From Clostridium merdae (GTDB lineage: Bacteria; Bacillota; Clostridia; Oscillospirales; Acutalibacteraceae), in the NCBI RefSeq assembly GCF_900176635.1, contig NZ_FXLN01000003.1, positions 620,001-684,000 of the forward strand: a stretch of DNA of 64,000 nucleotides, in the 5' to 3' direction. Positions 34,503 through 43,219 of the stretch are shown piece after piece; position 1 is the stretch's first letter; every line of letters starts with the position of its first letter. The notes beneath the pieces were generated by a model that had not been told where the DNA came from, ran no database searches, and saw only the letters and a program-made list of their open reading frames with translations. Both the position numbers and the translations under genes were made by a program.

Positions 34503-34553
34503 ATTACAGGCGTGTCTTTCCCGCTCGCTTCGGTAAGGACATGCCTGCTGTAA
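34503..34553 (+). other. Intercistronic stem-loop holB-ricT
   Basis: ACAGGCGTGTCTT and AAGGACATGCCTGCTGT form an imperfect stem in the 129-bp gap before ricT. No clear U run follows; it may be a processing or attenuation site. Confidence 0.4.
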
Positions 34554-34607
34554 ATTTCTATACATCCGTCTGTAACATCATCTAATTTTATCATAAAGGA
34601 GATCGCT

Positions 34608-35477
34608 ATGGCCGAAGTAATTGGCGTACGATTTAAAAACGTGGGCAAAGTGTATTACTTTGACCCCGATGAAAATAATCTGAAAAAAGGCGACATGGTT
34701 ATCGTAGAAACTTCTCGCGGAGTTGAGTGCGGAGAAGTAGCGATGGAGAATCGTCAGGTAGATGACGAAACCATTGTACAGCCACTGAAGAAGCTGATTC
34801 GCATTGCAAATCAGGAGGACCTGAAAAAGCTGGCGGAAAATCAGATTCGGGAAAAAAGTGCTTTTGAAGTCTGCAACAAAAAGATTGCCGCACATAAGCT
34901 CGAAATGAAGCTGGTTGACGTAGAGTACACGTTCGATAACAGCAAAATTTTATTTTACTTTACTGCCGATGGTCGTGTGGATTTCCGCGAGCTGGTAAAA
35001 GACCTCGCCTCGGTATTCCGCACCCGCATTGAGTTGCGCCAAATTGGTGTGCGCGATGAAGCAAAAATGCTCGGCGGCCTTGGTATTTGCGGCAGGCCGT
35101 TCTGCTGCTCCACCTTTTTGGGGAGCTTCCAGCCGGTTTCCATCAAAATGGCAAAGGAACAAAACTTGTCTTTAAACCCGGTGAAAATCTCTGGCACCTG
35201 CGGTCGTTTGATGTGCTGCCTGAAGTATGAGCAGGAAGCCTACCTAGACCTTTTGCGAACCACCCCGAAGCTCAATGCCATCGTGATGACTCCCGAGGGG
35301 CGTGGTATCGTGGTTGACCAAAACCTGTTGACCGGCGTACTGCAAATTCGGCTCGATAAAGCACCGGATGCAGCACCCACCACCTACAAAGTAAAAGACG
35401 TAAAGCTGATTAAAGACGCTCAGCTTCGTGTGAATAAAGCGGAGCTTGAACAGCTCAAAGAGTTGGAAAAGGATTGA
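34608..35477 (+). CDS. ricT: PSP1 domain protein RicT/YaaT
   Basis: A 289-aa cytoplasmic protein. Its PSP1 core includes VGVRFKNVGKVYYFDP-like entry strands and two Cys-rich motifs, GGLGICGRPFCCSTFL (about 161-176) and CGRLMCCLKYEQ (about 200-211). Homologues form the RicAFT (YmcA-YlbF-YaaT) complex, which carries Fe-S clusters and modulates RNase Y and the sporulation phosphorelay in Bacillus. AAAGGAG precedes the ATG. It follows holB as in Bacillus; yabA is missing behind it. Confidence 0.93.
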   Translation: MAEVIGVRFKNVGKVYYFDPDENNLKKGDMVIVETSRGVECGEVAMENRQVDDETIVQPLKKLIRIANQEDLKKLAENQIREKSAFEVCNKKIAAHKLEMKLVDVEYTFDNSKILFYFTADGRVDFRELVKDLASVFRTRIELRQIGVRDEAKMLGGLGICGRPFCCSTFLGSFQPVSIKMAKEQNLSLNPVKISGTCGRLMCCLKYEQEAYLDLLRTTPKLNAIVMTPEGRGIVVDQNLLTGVLQIRLDKAPDAAPTTYKVKDVKLIKDAQLRVNKAELEQLKELEKD

Positions 35478-35506
35478 GATTCCATTCACGAATTGCGAAA
35501 AACCAG

Positions 35507-35534
35507 TTGCATTTCTGCCATTGTGTGTTAGAAT
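35507..35534 (+). promoter_or_regulatory. Promoter of the ferredoxin gene
   Basis: TTGCAT (35507-35512), 16 bp, TAGAAT (35529-35534), 40 bp before the ferredoxin start. Confidence 0.55.
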
Positions 35535-35574
35535 AAGGGGGTAATACTTATACTTATTCTGGAGGTGCTTAACA

Positions 35575-35748
35575 ATGGCATATGTTATTAACAGCGATTG
35601 CATTTCCTGCGGTGCTTGCGCAGGTGAGTGTCCCGTAAGCGCTATCTCTGATGGCGCAGACAAGTACGTAATTGATCCCGAGCTCTGCACTGAGTGCGGC
35701 GCTTGCGCTTCTGTATGTCCCGTAGGAGCCCCGAACCCCGAGGCTTAA
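35575..35748 (+). CDS. 2[4Fe-4S] ferredoxin, clostridial type
   Basis: A 57-aa low-potential electron carrier. Two classic cluster motifs are present: CISCGACAGECPV (residues 9-21) and CTECGACASVCPV (38-50), with pseudo-twofold symmetry and an acidic, Pro-rich tail. It would serve pyruvate:ferredoxin oxidoreductase and hydrogenase-type enzymes. GGAGGTG lies 8 bp before the ATG. It has its own promoter and is followed by two to three closely spaced hairpins, so it forms an independent and probably abundant short mRNA inside the ricT-trmN6 interval. Confidence 0.97.
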   Translation: MAYVINSDCISCGACAGECPVSAISDGADKYVIDPELCTECGACASVCPVGAPNPEA

Positions 35749-35764
35749 GGTTCCAATGAAGCGA

Positions 35765-35797
35765 TTTAAGGCGGAGCGTTAATTGCTCCGCCTTAAA
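35765..35797 (+). terminator. Terminator of the ferredoxin gene
   Basis: TTTAAGGCGGAGC and GCTCCGCCTTAAA (13 bp) followed by TTTTGG, 17 bp past the stop. Confidence 0.85.
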
Positions 35798-35813
35798 TTT
35801 TGGGACATGCACC

Positions 35814-35868
35814 GCGGGTTTTACCACCCGCTTTTTTATATAACCTAACTCCCCCGCCTGATGCGGGT
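35814..35868 (+). terminator. Second and third hairpins behind the ferredoxin
   Basis: GCGGGT/ACCCGC followed by TTTTTTAT (35814-35837), then CCCGC-CTGAT-GCGGG followed by TGATTTTT (35852-35868). With the first hairpin this makes a tandem terminator array before trmN6. Confidence 0.7.
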
Positions 35869-35906
35869 GATTTTTATAGATACGACATTGCTTTCGGAGG
35901 TAACTC

Positions 35907-36680
35907 ATGCAGCCCCATTTGGAGCCACTTTCTCCCCGTATTTCCGTATTCGTTTCAGAGACCCACCGCTTTAATACCGACACCATCCTGCTGGCGCATT
36001 TCGCGGCACCCAAACGGGGCGAGAAATGCGCCGATTTCGGCACAGGCTGTGGGGCAATTCCACTTTTGTGGCTTGCACGGTATGCTCCTGCTCGTATTTG
36101 TGGCGTAGAGCTTCAGCCGGATGCCTGCGAGCTTGTGCAGCAGTCGATAGCCCATTGCGGAGTCGAAGACCGGCTTCGGGTGATTCAGCAGGATTTACGC
36201 CTGCTGCCCGATGCAAAACCGCGTGACCCCTGGCTGGAGGATTGCGATTTAATCTCCTGCAATCCACCCTACAAAGCACAGGGTACGGGAATTGAAAACC
36301 CAGAGGAAGGCAAGCGGCTTGCTCGCCACGAAGCAACTTGCACCATGGAGGATGTAGCATCTGCCGCGGCCTCCTGCCTGCGGTATGGGGGACGCCTTTG
36401 CATTTGTCAGCGCCCGGAACGCCTGACGGATATTCTGCTGACTCTAAATGCAAACGGCCTTGAGCCAAAGCGCCTGCGGTTCGTACAGGCACGGGAGGGC
36501 AAAGCGCCAAAGCTGTTCCTGCTTCAGGCTCGTAAAAATGGGCAGCCCGGTGGCTTGGTGGTAGACCCACCTCTTATCATCCACAATCCCGATGGTACTT
36601 TTACCCGGGAAATGCTCGAAATCTACGGGGACTATAAACAGGCTGCAAAAGGTACAGAAAGCGATGATTCCAAAGGGTAA
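35907..36680 (+). CDS. trmN6: tRNA1(Val) A37-N6 methyltransferase family protein
   Basis: A 257-aa SAM-dependent methyltransferase of the YfiC/TrmN6 group. The SAM loop is CADFGTGCGAIPLLW near residues 40-54, and the N6-adenine catalytic motif NPPY is in LISCNPPYKAQGTG. The family modifies A37 of tRNA-Val; exact target here is inferred from homology. GGAGG is 6 bp before the ATG. It precedes rsmI as in Bacillus (yabB-yabC), with the GIY-YIG gene yazA missing between them. Confidence 0.9.
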   Translation: MQPHLEPLSPRISVFVSETHRFNTDTILLAHFAAPKRGEKCADFGTGCGAIPLLWLARYAPARICGVELQPDACELVQQSIAHCGVEDRLRVIQQDLRLLPDAKPRDPWLEDCDLISCNPPYKAQGTGIENPEEGKRLARHEATCTMEDVASAAASCLRYGGRLCICQRPERLTDILLTLNANGLEPKRLRFVQAREGKAPKLFLLQARKNGQPGGLVVDPPLIIHNPDGTFTREMLEIYGDYKQAAKGTESDDSKG

Positions 36681-36736
36681 GCCCTTTTCCTCGTTTTTCT
36701 CACTTGGTGCACATTCAAAATTTAGGAGGGGCTTAA

Positions 36737-37561
36737 ATGGCCGGAAAACTGTATGTTGTGGGTACGCCTATCGGGAATTTATCGGACTTTTCTCCCCGGG
36801 CAGCTCGCACCCTAGAAGAAGTGGACTTTATTGCCGCGGAAGATACCCGCGTTACCATAAAGCTGTTGAATCATCTCGGCATTAAAAAGCAGATGGTCAG
36901 CTATTTTGAACACAATAAACAAGAGCGCGGCGGCATGATTACTCGAAGAATCCTTGCAGGTGAGAACTGCGCGCTGGTCTCCGATGCCGGTATGCCCGCA
37001 ATTTCAGACCCCGGCGAGCTTTTAGTGGCACAATGTGCAGAGTTGGGAATTCAAACCCTCGTCGTACCCGGGCCAAGCGCGGTAATCTCCGCATTGGCAA
37101 TCTCTGGTCTTCCCACAGGCCGTTTCACATTTGAAGGCTTTTTGAGTGTGAATAAGCGCGCCCGGCGGGAGCACTTGCAGCAAGTGGCTGCGGAAAACCG
37201 CACCATGGTATTTTACGAAGCTCCTCACAAGCTCACCTCTACCCTCTCGGATATGCTTGCCGCTTGGGGAGATCGCCGCATCGCTCTCGTTCGCGAACTG
37301 ACGAAAATCCATGAAGAAGTGATTCGTACCACACTTGCCGAAGCGGTACAGCGCTACACGCAGGAAAGCCCCAAAGGGGAATTTGTTTTGGTGATAGAGG
37401 GCGCTCCCGTACCCGTGGAAGAACCACTCACCCTTGAGGATGCCACAGAGCTAGCACGCACTTATTTGGAACAGGGCAGCTCCGTTTCGGAGGCGGCAAA
37501 ACGTGCGGCAAAGGAAAGTGGACACTCAAAAGCAGAGATTTACAAAATAATTTGCGAATAA
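36737..37561 (+). CDS. rsmI: 16S rRNA (cytidine1402-2'-O)-methyltransferase
   Basis: A 274-aa tetrapyrrole-methylase-fold enzyme that methylates the ribose of C1402 in the ribosomal P site. The start LYVVGTPIGNLSDFSPRA and the segment AAEDTRVTIKLLNHLGI are diagnostic. DAGMPAISDPGE and VPGPSAVISALAISGL form the SAM pocket, and the C-terminal helical part ends SHSKAEIYKII. TAGGAGGGG precedes the ATG. It is the last gene of the housekeeping run. Confidence 0.96.
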   Translation: MAGKLYVVGTPIGNLSDFSPRAARTLEEVDFIAAEDTRVTIKLLNHLGIKKQMVSYFEHNKQERGGMITRRILAGENCALVSDAGMPAISDPGELLVAQCAELGIQTLVVPGPSAVISALAISGLPTGRFTFEGFLSVNKRARREHLQQVAAENRTMVFYEAPHKLTSTLSDMLAAWGDRRIALVRELTKIHEEVIRTTLAEAVQRYTQESPKGEFVLVIEGAPVPVEEPLTLEDATELARTYLEQGSSVSEAAKRAAKESGHSKAEIYKIICE

Positions 37562-37585
37562 TTATTATTTTATTGCTCTATCCTC

Positions 37586-37613
37586 TTGAATTTTTAACAA
37601 ATTTTAGTATAAT
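37586..37613 (+). promoter_or_regulatory. Promoter of rubrerythrin
   Basis: TTGAAT (37586-37591), 16 bp, TATAAT (37608-37613), giving a leader of about 115 nt before the ATG at 37735. Confidence 0.7.
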
Positions 37614-37734
37614 AAATAAGAAGCGATCACATCCTATTGCTAAGCGCCCGTATTCCGGCGCTTCGTTCCAGCGTAAAAATGCGTCTGGAGCAGGGTGGCA
37701 TCCCTTACTGATATTTACAAGGAGGACGTACCGT

Positions 37735-38274
37735 ATGGAACTGAAAGGAAGCAAAACCGAAGCGAATCTGCTGACTGCATTCTCAGGAGAATCTCAGGCC
37801 AGAAACAAGTACACATTCTATGCTTCTCAGGCAAAAAAAGAGGGTTACGAGCAAATCGCAGCTATTTTTGAGGAGACCGCTGGTAACGAGAAAGAGCACG
37901 CCGAGCTATGGTTTAAATACCTGCATGGCGGAGCGGTAGGTGCCACTAGAGATAACCTGTTGGACGCTGCTCAGGGCGAAAACTATGAGTGGACAGAAAT
38001 GTACAAAGAGTTCGCCGAGACCGCAGAGCAGGAAGGCTTTAAGGAAATCGCCGCTACCATGAAGATGATAGCATCCGTTGAGAAAACTCACGAAGAGCGT
38101 TACCGCAAGCTGCTGAAAAACGTTCAGGAAGACCTTGTTTTCCAGAGCGGCGAGAAAACCGTTTGGGTATGCCGCAACTGCGGATACATTCATATTGGCG
38201 AGAAGGCTCCTGGAATCTGTCCCGCCTGCAAACATGCTCAGGCTTACTTTGAGCGCAAGGCTGAAAACTATTAA
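37735..38274 (+). CDS. rbr: Rubrerythrin
   Basis: A 179-aa non-haem iron peroxidase protecting anaerobes from hydrogen peroxide. Residues 1 to about 140 are a ferritin-like diiron four-helix domain with the ligand motifs GESQARNKY, ETAGNEKEHAEL and ASVEKTHEERY. The C-terminal rubredoxin domain has VCRNCGYIHIGEKAPGICPACKH, with four Cys for one iron. ATG at 37735 with AAGGAGG at 9 bp is chosen; the open frame extends upstream without a ribosome site. Own promoter and terminators, so it is independently expressed. Confidence 0.97.
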   Translation: MELKGSKTEANLLTAFSGESQARNKYTFYASQAKKEGYEQIAAIFEETAGNEKEHAELWFKYLHGGAVGATRDNLLDAAQGENYEWTEMYKEFAETAEQEGFKEIAATMKMIASVEKTHEERYRKLLKNVQEDLVFQSGEKTVWVCRNCGYIHIGEKAPGICPACKHAQAYFERKAENY

Positions 38275-38348
38275 TTTTTCAGCCGTTGCTTGAAGCAAAG
38301 CAACAAGGCTGTTTGCATTTGAATAGAAAGGCGGCAGTGCCGCCTTTC

Positions 38349-38385
38349 AAAAAAGCCACGGAACGTTCTGTTCCGTGGCTTTTTT
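38349..38385 (+). terminator. Terminator of rubrerythrin
   Basis: AAAAAAGCCACGGAAC and GTTCCGTGGCTTTTTT form a 16-bp stem with a 5-nt loop. A shorter hairpin (AAAGGCGGCA/TGCCGCCTTT) precedes it. Confidence 0.9.
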
Positions 38386-38545
38386 CGCTCTTTTGTTGGT
38401 GATTTCTTTGAGTGATTTTTATTCTCTTGCAGATGCGACCCGCCGCGTTTACTGAAACTAAAATAAAAAAAGCCGGATAAAATCCGACGAAACAGAACGA
38501 AATTATCAGTTATGTGATATATTTTCCCATTTTTATATTTTCATC

Positions 38546-38574
38546 TTGCATTATTTGGTAAATAATGTTAATAT
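38546..38574 (+). promoter_or_regulatory. Sigma-A-like promoter of repeat copy B
   Basis: TTGCAT (38546-38551), 17 bp, TAATAT (38569-38574), the same geometry as copies A and C. Confidence 0.6.
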
Positions 38575-38580
38575 TTATCT

Positions 38581-39113
38581 TGTAAGGTGATTTAAAAAGC
38601 AAAGCAGGGATGAGTGTCGTAACCACCCACCCCCTGCTACGGAGATCCAGCCTCCATAACAACAGTTTACACTGCACTTTGCTTCCCAATTATAACCCAT
38701 AATTTCCCTTTTGTATAGGGGCAAGAATGGTACCCTTTGTGATTGTGAGCCGTGCGTTTAAGTGCAGACTGCATTCGATAGAACTTTTATCGCTTGTTGT
38801 GGAGTACCCTTTTCATTGAGGGTTTCCGTGACAAGCGCTTTTTTATTGCCTTGCAGACAAAGGCAACGCGAGGCTGGGTATATAGGTAGTTATTGACCGA
38901 AAAAAGACTGCCATGCTTGTGTGGGAAGAAGTCAGCTCTTTGAATCAGCTATGTTTTCCACTCCCCTGGTAAGGCATTTGCAGGAGAGTTGACGCCGAAA
39001 GTTGGAGGATAAATAGAACCCAGCTTCGCCGAGCTAATGTCTGTAAGCAAGCAACGCCGCACTATCGCCCGTGCGGCTAACGCCGTTCCTTCATTGGAAC
39101 GGCGTTCTTTTTT
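38581..39113 (+). ncRNA. Repeat module 1, copy B: putative structured non-coding RNA
   Basis: The most diverged of the three copies. It keeps the promoter, the GCAAAGC...CTTTGC long-range pairing near the 5-prime end and the CTGCTACGGAG...CTCC hairpin. It also keeps the CGCTTGT...ACAAGCG hairpin with trailing U run (about 38790-38845) and the terminal stem AACGCCGTTCC/GGAACGGCGTT with CTTTTTT (39079-39113). Sequence differs most in presumed loops and in a block at about 38735-38785, as expected for a structured RNA rather than a protein gene. Confidence 0.55.
39079..39113 (+). terminator. Intrinsic terminator of repeat copy B
   Basis: AACGCCGTTCC (39079-39089) pairs with GGAACGGCGTT (39096-39106), followed by CTTTTTT. 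Confidence 0.8.
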
Positions 39114-39178
39114 ACTCTTTTTAACTAAAAGTTTACTTGTTCATTCATGTTAGAAATTTTAGCTATATTAATAAAAGA

Positions 39179-39504
39179 AGTTTTGCGCTAAGCGCAAGAG
39201 TTTCTGCTGGCGCAGGGCTTTGCCCCTCATGCCGGGGCGGGCACCTACTTTCACGTAAGGGTAAAAGTAGGCAAAGGCCTTCCAAGGGGAGAGTATCGAT
39301 TCTCTCCCCTTGGATCCCCTCTCAACGACCAAAGGCTCTGCCTTTGGAATCCGACTGAGCTACCGCTCTGCATCTATTTTCCGCACAGGAAACAAGCCTG
39401 TGCGTTGCAGACTATGCGTAAGGTTTTGCTTTGCCGCCCGTAAATGGACGAAGTACCTAGCTTCCTTAATATGTCTCTGCGAGCGGACGAGAGCGCTCTA
39501 AAAA
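39179..39504. repeat. Palindrome-rich repeat module 2, copy B
   Basis: Same orientation and content as 796-1115: the near-palindrome around GAGTATCGATTCTC, the CCAAAGGC/GCCTTTGG hairpin, and the GCGAGCG...GAGAGCGCTCT end. It follows module 1 directly, as in the other copies. Confidence 0.65.
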
Positions 39505-39579
39505 TGACCGCCGACGGAAGATTGCAAATTGCTATCCGTTTGTACTAGCAAAGGAGAGTGGGCATTTTTAATGGAGCGC

Positions 39580-39745
39580 CCTTACAGTAGCCATTGTTTA
39601 ACGGATTGGGGTCGTTTCCCAAACGAATTCCAAAGGCAGAGCCTTTGGTGAGTCTTTCCGCCTTTTCTCCTCATCGAGAAAAGGCGAGCCTGCCCCGGCT
39701 TGAGGGGCGAATGAAAGAAAAGAAGAAATTACTTGCGGCGGCAGT
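39580..39745. repeat. Further hairpin-rich fragment
   Basis: It contains CCAAAGGCAGAGCCTTTGG again and CGCCTTTTCTC/GAGAAAAGGCG, elements shared with module 2. No reading frame is supported. It fills the gap before the ychF terminator. Confidence 0.45.
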
Positions 39746-39835
39746 CGCTTAAAAAATTTTTACAATAAATAGCGCAGAAAGATATAAGTTTATCTTTTGG
39801 ACTCTATTTTCTTTCGCATATAAGCAACTATAAAA

Positions 39836-39869
39836 AAGACCCATCTATGTAAAAACACAGATAGGTCTT
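39836..39869 (-). terminator. Terminator of ychF
   Basis: AAGACCTATCTGTG pairs with its near-complement (one bulge) and is followed by TTTTTTATAG on the minus strand. Confidence 0.8.
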
Positions 39870-39899
39870 AAATAACGCTTACTAGAATAGAGCATTAAA

Positions 39900-40994
39900 T
39901 TATACGTTGAAACGGAACAGCACCACATCGCCGTCTTTCATCACATATTCCTTGCCCTCTGAACGTACCAGCCCTTTTTCTTTGGCTGCCGTCATCGAAC
40001 CGCATTCCATTAAATCGTGATACGCAACCACTTCCGCACGAATGAAGCCGCGTTCAAAATCAGTATGGATTTTACCAGCCGCCTGCGGTGCCTTAGTACC
40101 AATCGGAATCGTCCAAGCGCGCACCTCCTGCTGGCCAGCAGTCAGGTACGAAATTAGGCCAAGCAACGAGTAGCACTCACGAATCAGGCGGTCAAGCCCA
40201 GATTCCGCTAACCCCATGTCCTCCAAGAACATTTGCTTCTCTTCCATCTCCATACCAGAGATTTCGGCCTCAATCTCTGCACAAATTGGCAGCACACCAG
40301 AATTTTCTTCTTTTGCCAGCTTCTGAACCACCGCGTAATACGGGTTATTTTCCACGCCATCCTTAAAATCGGTATCGCTCATATTGGCGGCGTATATGAC
40401 CTGTTTATTGGTGAGCAAAGATACCGTTGCGAGAATCTCTGCCTCTTCCTCAGTGCATTCCACACTGCGAGCGGTATGCCCAGCATCCAGCTCCGCACGT
40501 ACACGCTCCAAGAACTCGCACTCGGTCTGGTATTTTTTATCTGCCTTAAGCATTTTACGGCTCTTGTCCAAACGGCGGTCAAGAACCTCCATGTCGGAGA
40601 GTATCAACTCTACATTAATGGTCTCCACGTCACGTGCAGGGTCTACACTGCCATCAACGTGAATAATATCGTCATTCTCAAAGCATCGTACCACATGAAC
40701 AATCGCATCTACCTCGCGAATGTTCGCCAAGAACTGGTTGCCAAGGCCCTCACCCTTGGAGGCGCCACGAACCAAGCCCGCAATGTCTACAAACTCGATG
40801 GTAGCAGGGGTGTACTTTTCGGGGTGATACATTTCGGCAAGCTTGTCCAAGCGTTTGTCCGGCACAGCAACCACACCAACGTTGGGCTCTATAGTACAAA
40901 ATGGATAGTTGGCAGACTGCGCTCCGGCGTTGGTAATAGCGTTGAACAATGTGCTTTTTCCAACGTTGGGCAGCCCGACGATTCCCAGCTTCAT
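39900..40994 (-). CDS. ychF: Redox-regulated ATPase YchF (Obg family)
   Basis: A 364-aa TRAFAC P-loop protein that hydrolyses ATP in preference to GTP and binds ribosomes. G1 is GLPNVGKST near residue 7. The NAxE-type segment that replaces the usual NKxD guanine motif is represented by YAANMSD and CAEIEAE. The C-terminal TGS-like domain has RAWTIPIGTKAPQAAGKIHTDFERGFIRAEV. The start is set at 40994 (MKLGIVG) from family alignment; in-frame ATG and TTG codons 9-12 bp upstream overlap the ribosome site. Confidence 0.95.
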   Translation of the reverse strand: MKLGIVGLPNVGKSTLFNAITNAGAQSANYPFCTIEPNVGVVAVPDKRLDKLAEMYHPEKYTPATIEFVDIAGLVRGASKGEGLGNQFLANIREVDAIVHVVRCFENDDIIHVDGSVDPARDVETINVELILSDMEVLDRRLDKSRKMLKADKKYQTECEFLERVRAELDAGHTARSVECTEEEAEILATVSLLTNKQVIYAANMSDTDFKDGVENNPYYAVVQKLAKEENSGVLPICAEIEAEISGMEMEEKQMFLEDMGLAESGLDRLIRECYSLLGLISYLTAGQQEVRAWTIPIGTKAPQAAGKIHTDFERGFIRAEVVAYHDLMECGSMTAAKEKGLVRSEGKEYVMKDGDVVLFRFNV

Positions 40995-41071
40995 TTCAAT
41001 CATCAACCTCTTTCTCTTACAAAAGCATTCAGCTTATTATATTCTTTTTCTGCTTTTCACGCAAGGCTATT

Positions 41072-41863
41072 TCAGCCAATCAGCCCAAGTCGCTCCAACA
41101 GCCATGCCAAAGCGTAAATAAGCGGCTGGTGAGCCATGTAAATAATCAGCGCCCAGCGTCCCATCCAAGAAAAGAACGGAACCCGGCTGGGGTACATCCA
41201 TTGAGGTGCCAAGCCCTTTGCGACCGGTATACCAATCACCGTGCCCGCTAAGAAAAGAAAGCCCCAAGGCAGCAGCGGAAAATAATCGGATGACCGAAAG
41301 GAAGAATCGTAAAACCCGAGTGGAAACAACCCGGGGATATGATAGATTTCACCCGGCAATGGAATCACCGACACCGGTCCAAAGCCCAAATAGCCGGATG
41401 GAATGGGTCTGGTAAAAAAATACAGGAAAACAAATAACAATACAATTACCCATGAGAACGGGATTTTTTTCAGGTATCGTCCCAAAAGGCCGTACAGAAT
41501 CATACACACAGCAAGAAAGTGCAGAATTCCGAACCAAATCGCGTAGTCCGGCGTTACAAGAGCCGTAACCAGTGTAACTGCCAAAGCAATGGCAAGCAGG
41601 CGCAGCCCCCTTCGCAAATTTGAGCGAGATAAAAGGGACGAGATTCCCGATATCATGATAAATAACGCTGCAAAAAAAGGCTCTGCCGGGGTAAAGAATT
41701 GAAAGAGTATCATCATCCACTTGATTTCATACAAAAAAGCAAATGTATAAAATGCGTGGTAAAAAACCATGCAGAACACTGCAAAACCACGCAGTTCGTC
41801 CATTAAGTATAGGCGAGGCCTCTGCCCCGCCGCCGGCGCCTTACTTTCTTCGCTCAAAATCAT
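41072..41863 (-). CDS. Membrane acyltransferase-like protein (DUF1624/HGSNAT type)
   Basis: A 263-aa integral membrane protein with about seven to eight helices. It has the N-terminal LMDELRGFAVFCMVFYHAFYTF block typical of heparan-alpha-glucosaminide acetyltransferase-like (DUF1624) proteins. The conserved Arg and His in the first helix fit acyl transfer across the membrane. Start: ATG at 41863 with AGGAGG almost touching it; a TTG two codons on has better spacing (7 bp). It stands alone after ychF. Acceptor unknown. Confidence 0.78.
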   Translation of the reverse strand: MILSEESKAPAAGQRPRLYLMDELRGFAVFCMVFYHAFYTFAFLYEIKWMMILFQFFTPAEPFFAALFIMISGISSLLSRSNLRRGLRLLAIALAVTLVTALVTPDYAIWFGILHFLAVCMILYGLLGRYLKKIPFSWVIVLLFVFLYFFTRPIPSGYLGFGPVSVIPLPGEIYHIPGLFPLGFYDSSFRSSDYFPLLPWGFLFLAGTVIGIPVAKGLAPQWMYPSRVPFFSWMGRWALIIYMAHQPLIYALAWLLERLGLIG

Positions 41864-42107
41864 TCCTCCTGCCATTACCATTGCCGTTTAAATTGGTAAT
41901 GTTCTTACTAATTGGCATTTTTGTGAAGCGACTATACAAAAATTGCTCGATTTTCACGGGAACATAAGCAAATTTACCGCTTCAAACCTAGGCCGTACCG
42001 TGTTATACTAGTTTTAGTGAAGATTGCCCGGATTGCCCGGTGCATGTTTTCACTGCAATTAGATAATTTTCTATTATTTATTATATCGAAGGAAAGGAAG
42101 AATTACA

Positions 42108-42503
42108 ATGAATGAACCGAAAATTGGACAAACGCTTTCCCGCGATTACACTGTAACAGCCGCAGATTTAGCCTCCGCTTTTGGCAGCGGTAGCGTTACC
42201 GTTTTAGCCACTCCTAAAATTGTTGCATTAATGGAGGGCGTTGCCGCTGAATTGGCACAAGGCTACTTAGAGGATGGAATCACCACCGTAGGAGCCGAAA
42301 TTAGCGTAAAGCATATGGCACCCACCGCGGAGGGTGTAACAGTGAAAATCACCGCAGAGCTAACCGAGTGCGACGGCCGCAAATTTGCCTTTACTCTTCA
42401 GGCATTTGATAACGTAGGCCTAATTGCGACTGGTAATCATGTGCGAGCCAGCATTAAAACGGCAAACTTCCTTAAAAAAGCACAAGAGCGCGCACAGCAA
42501 TAA
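42108..42503 (+). CDS. FlK-like hot-dog thioesterase
   Basis: A 131-aa single hot-dog domain. The pattern TPKIVALMEGVAAELAQGYL with Glu near residue 43 and VKHMAPTAEG with His near 69 matches fluoroacetyl-CoA-thioesterase-like (FlK) proteins, in which Thr, Glu and His act together. Most homologues have no link to fluoroacetate; a general acyl-CoA thioesterase role is likelier. AAGGAAGAA precedes the ATG, and the HAD gene follows after 23 bp. Confidence 0.83.
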   Translation: MNEPKIGQTLSRDYTVTAADLASAFGSGSVTVLATPKIVALMEGVAAELAQGYLEDGITTVGAEISVKHMAPTAEGVTVKITAELTECDGRKFAFTLQAFDNVGLIATGNHVRASIKTANFLKKAQERAQQ

Positions 42504-42526
42504 ACACACCGCAGAAAGGAATACCC

Positions 42527-43189
42527 ATGAAACCTGTTTATCCCCTCGTTTTATTTGATTTGGATGGTACCCTAACGGAATCCGGCCCGGGCATCCTGAG
42601 CTGCGTGAGTGAGATTATGCGGCGTTTGGATATTCCCGTACCCCCGCCAGAAGTATTGCGTACCTTTATCGGCCCTCCGCTCTTCCAGAGCTTTTCGCAG
42701 ACCTGCGGCCTCGATGATGAAGTTTGCGACCAAGCCGTAAAAATGTACCGCGGTTTGTACGAAACGGAAGGCATTCATAAAAATTCCGTTTACCCAAACA
42801 CCATTGAGCTATTAACAACCTTGCGGAAGGCTGGTGCAAACATTTGCATCGCTACTTCAAAGCCATTGCCGCAGGCAAACCGCGTGGCAGAGATTTTTAG
42901 GCTTGCACCACTGGTCGATTTTATTGCAGGCCCCGCGGGAAGCTCCGAGAGGGAAAGCTCAAAGCTAGAGCTTATCAACTCATGCCTTGCGCATTTTTCC
43001 GTAGAACCGCAACACGCTGTGATGATTGGGGACACCAAGTTTGACGCTGATGGCGCACAATTGGCAGGCACAGCGTTTATTGGAGTTCTTCACGGCTACG
43101 GCACCCGTGAAGAAATGCTCGAATATTACCCAAAGGCTCGCTTTGCTGCAGATTTTTCAGAACTGGAGCACATGCTCTTGACAAACTGA
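42527..43189 (+). CDS. HAD-family phosphatase, phosphoglycolate-phosphatase-like
   Basis: A 220-aa HAD hydrolase. Motif I is LFDLDGTLTESGPG (nucleophile Asp11, acid Asp13), motif II ATSKP near residue 105, and motif IV GDTKFDADGA near 165. A cap-1 helical domain occupies about 18-85. It resembles Gph/PpaX and 5-prime-nucleotidase-like HADs; substrate uncertain. The promoter for the downstream thiamine transporter lies within its last codons. Confidence 0.88.
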   Translation: MKPVYPLVLFDLDGTLTESGPGILSCVSEIMRRLDIPVPPPEVLRTFIGPPLFQSFSQTCGLDDEVCDQAVKMYRGLYETEGIHKNSVYPNTIELLTTLRKAGANICIATSKPLPQANRVAEIFRLAPLVDFIAGPAGSSERESSKLELINSCLAHFSVEPQHAVMIGDTKFDADGAQLAGTAFIGVLHGYGTREEMLEYYPKARFAADFSELEHMLLTN

Positions 43190-43206
43190 TTCAATGCGGA
43201 TATAGT
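43178..43206 (+). promoter_or_regulatory. Sigma-A promoter of the thiT leader
   Basis: A perfect TTGACA (43178-43183), 17 bp, TATAGT (43201-43206). The -35 overlaps the last codons of the HAD gene. Confidence 0.8.
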
Positions 43207-43219
43207 GAAACTTAGAACT

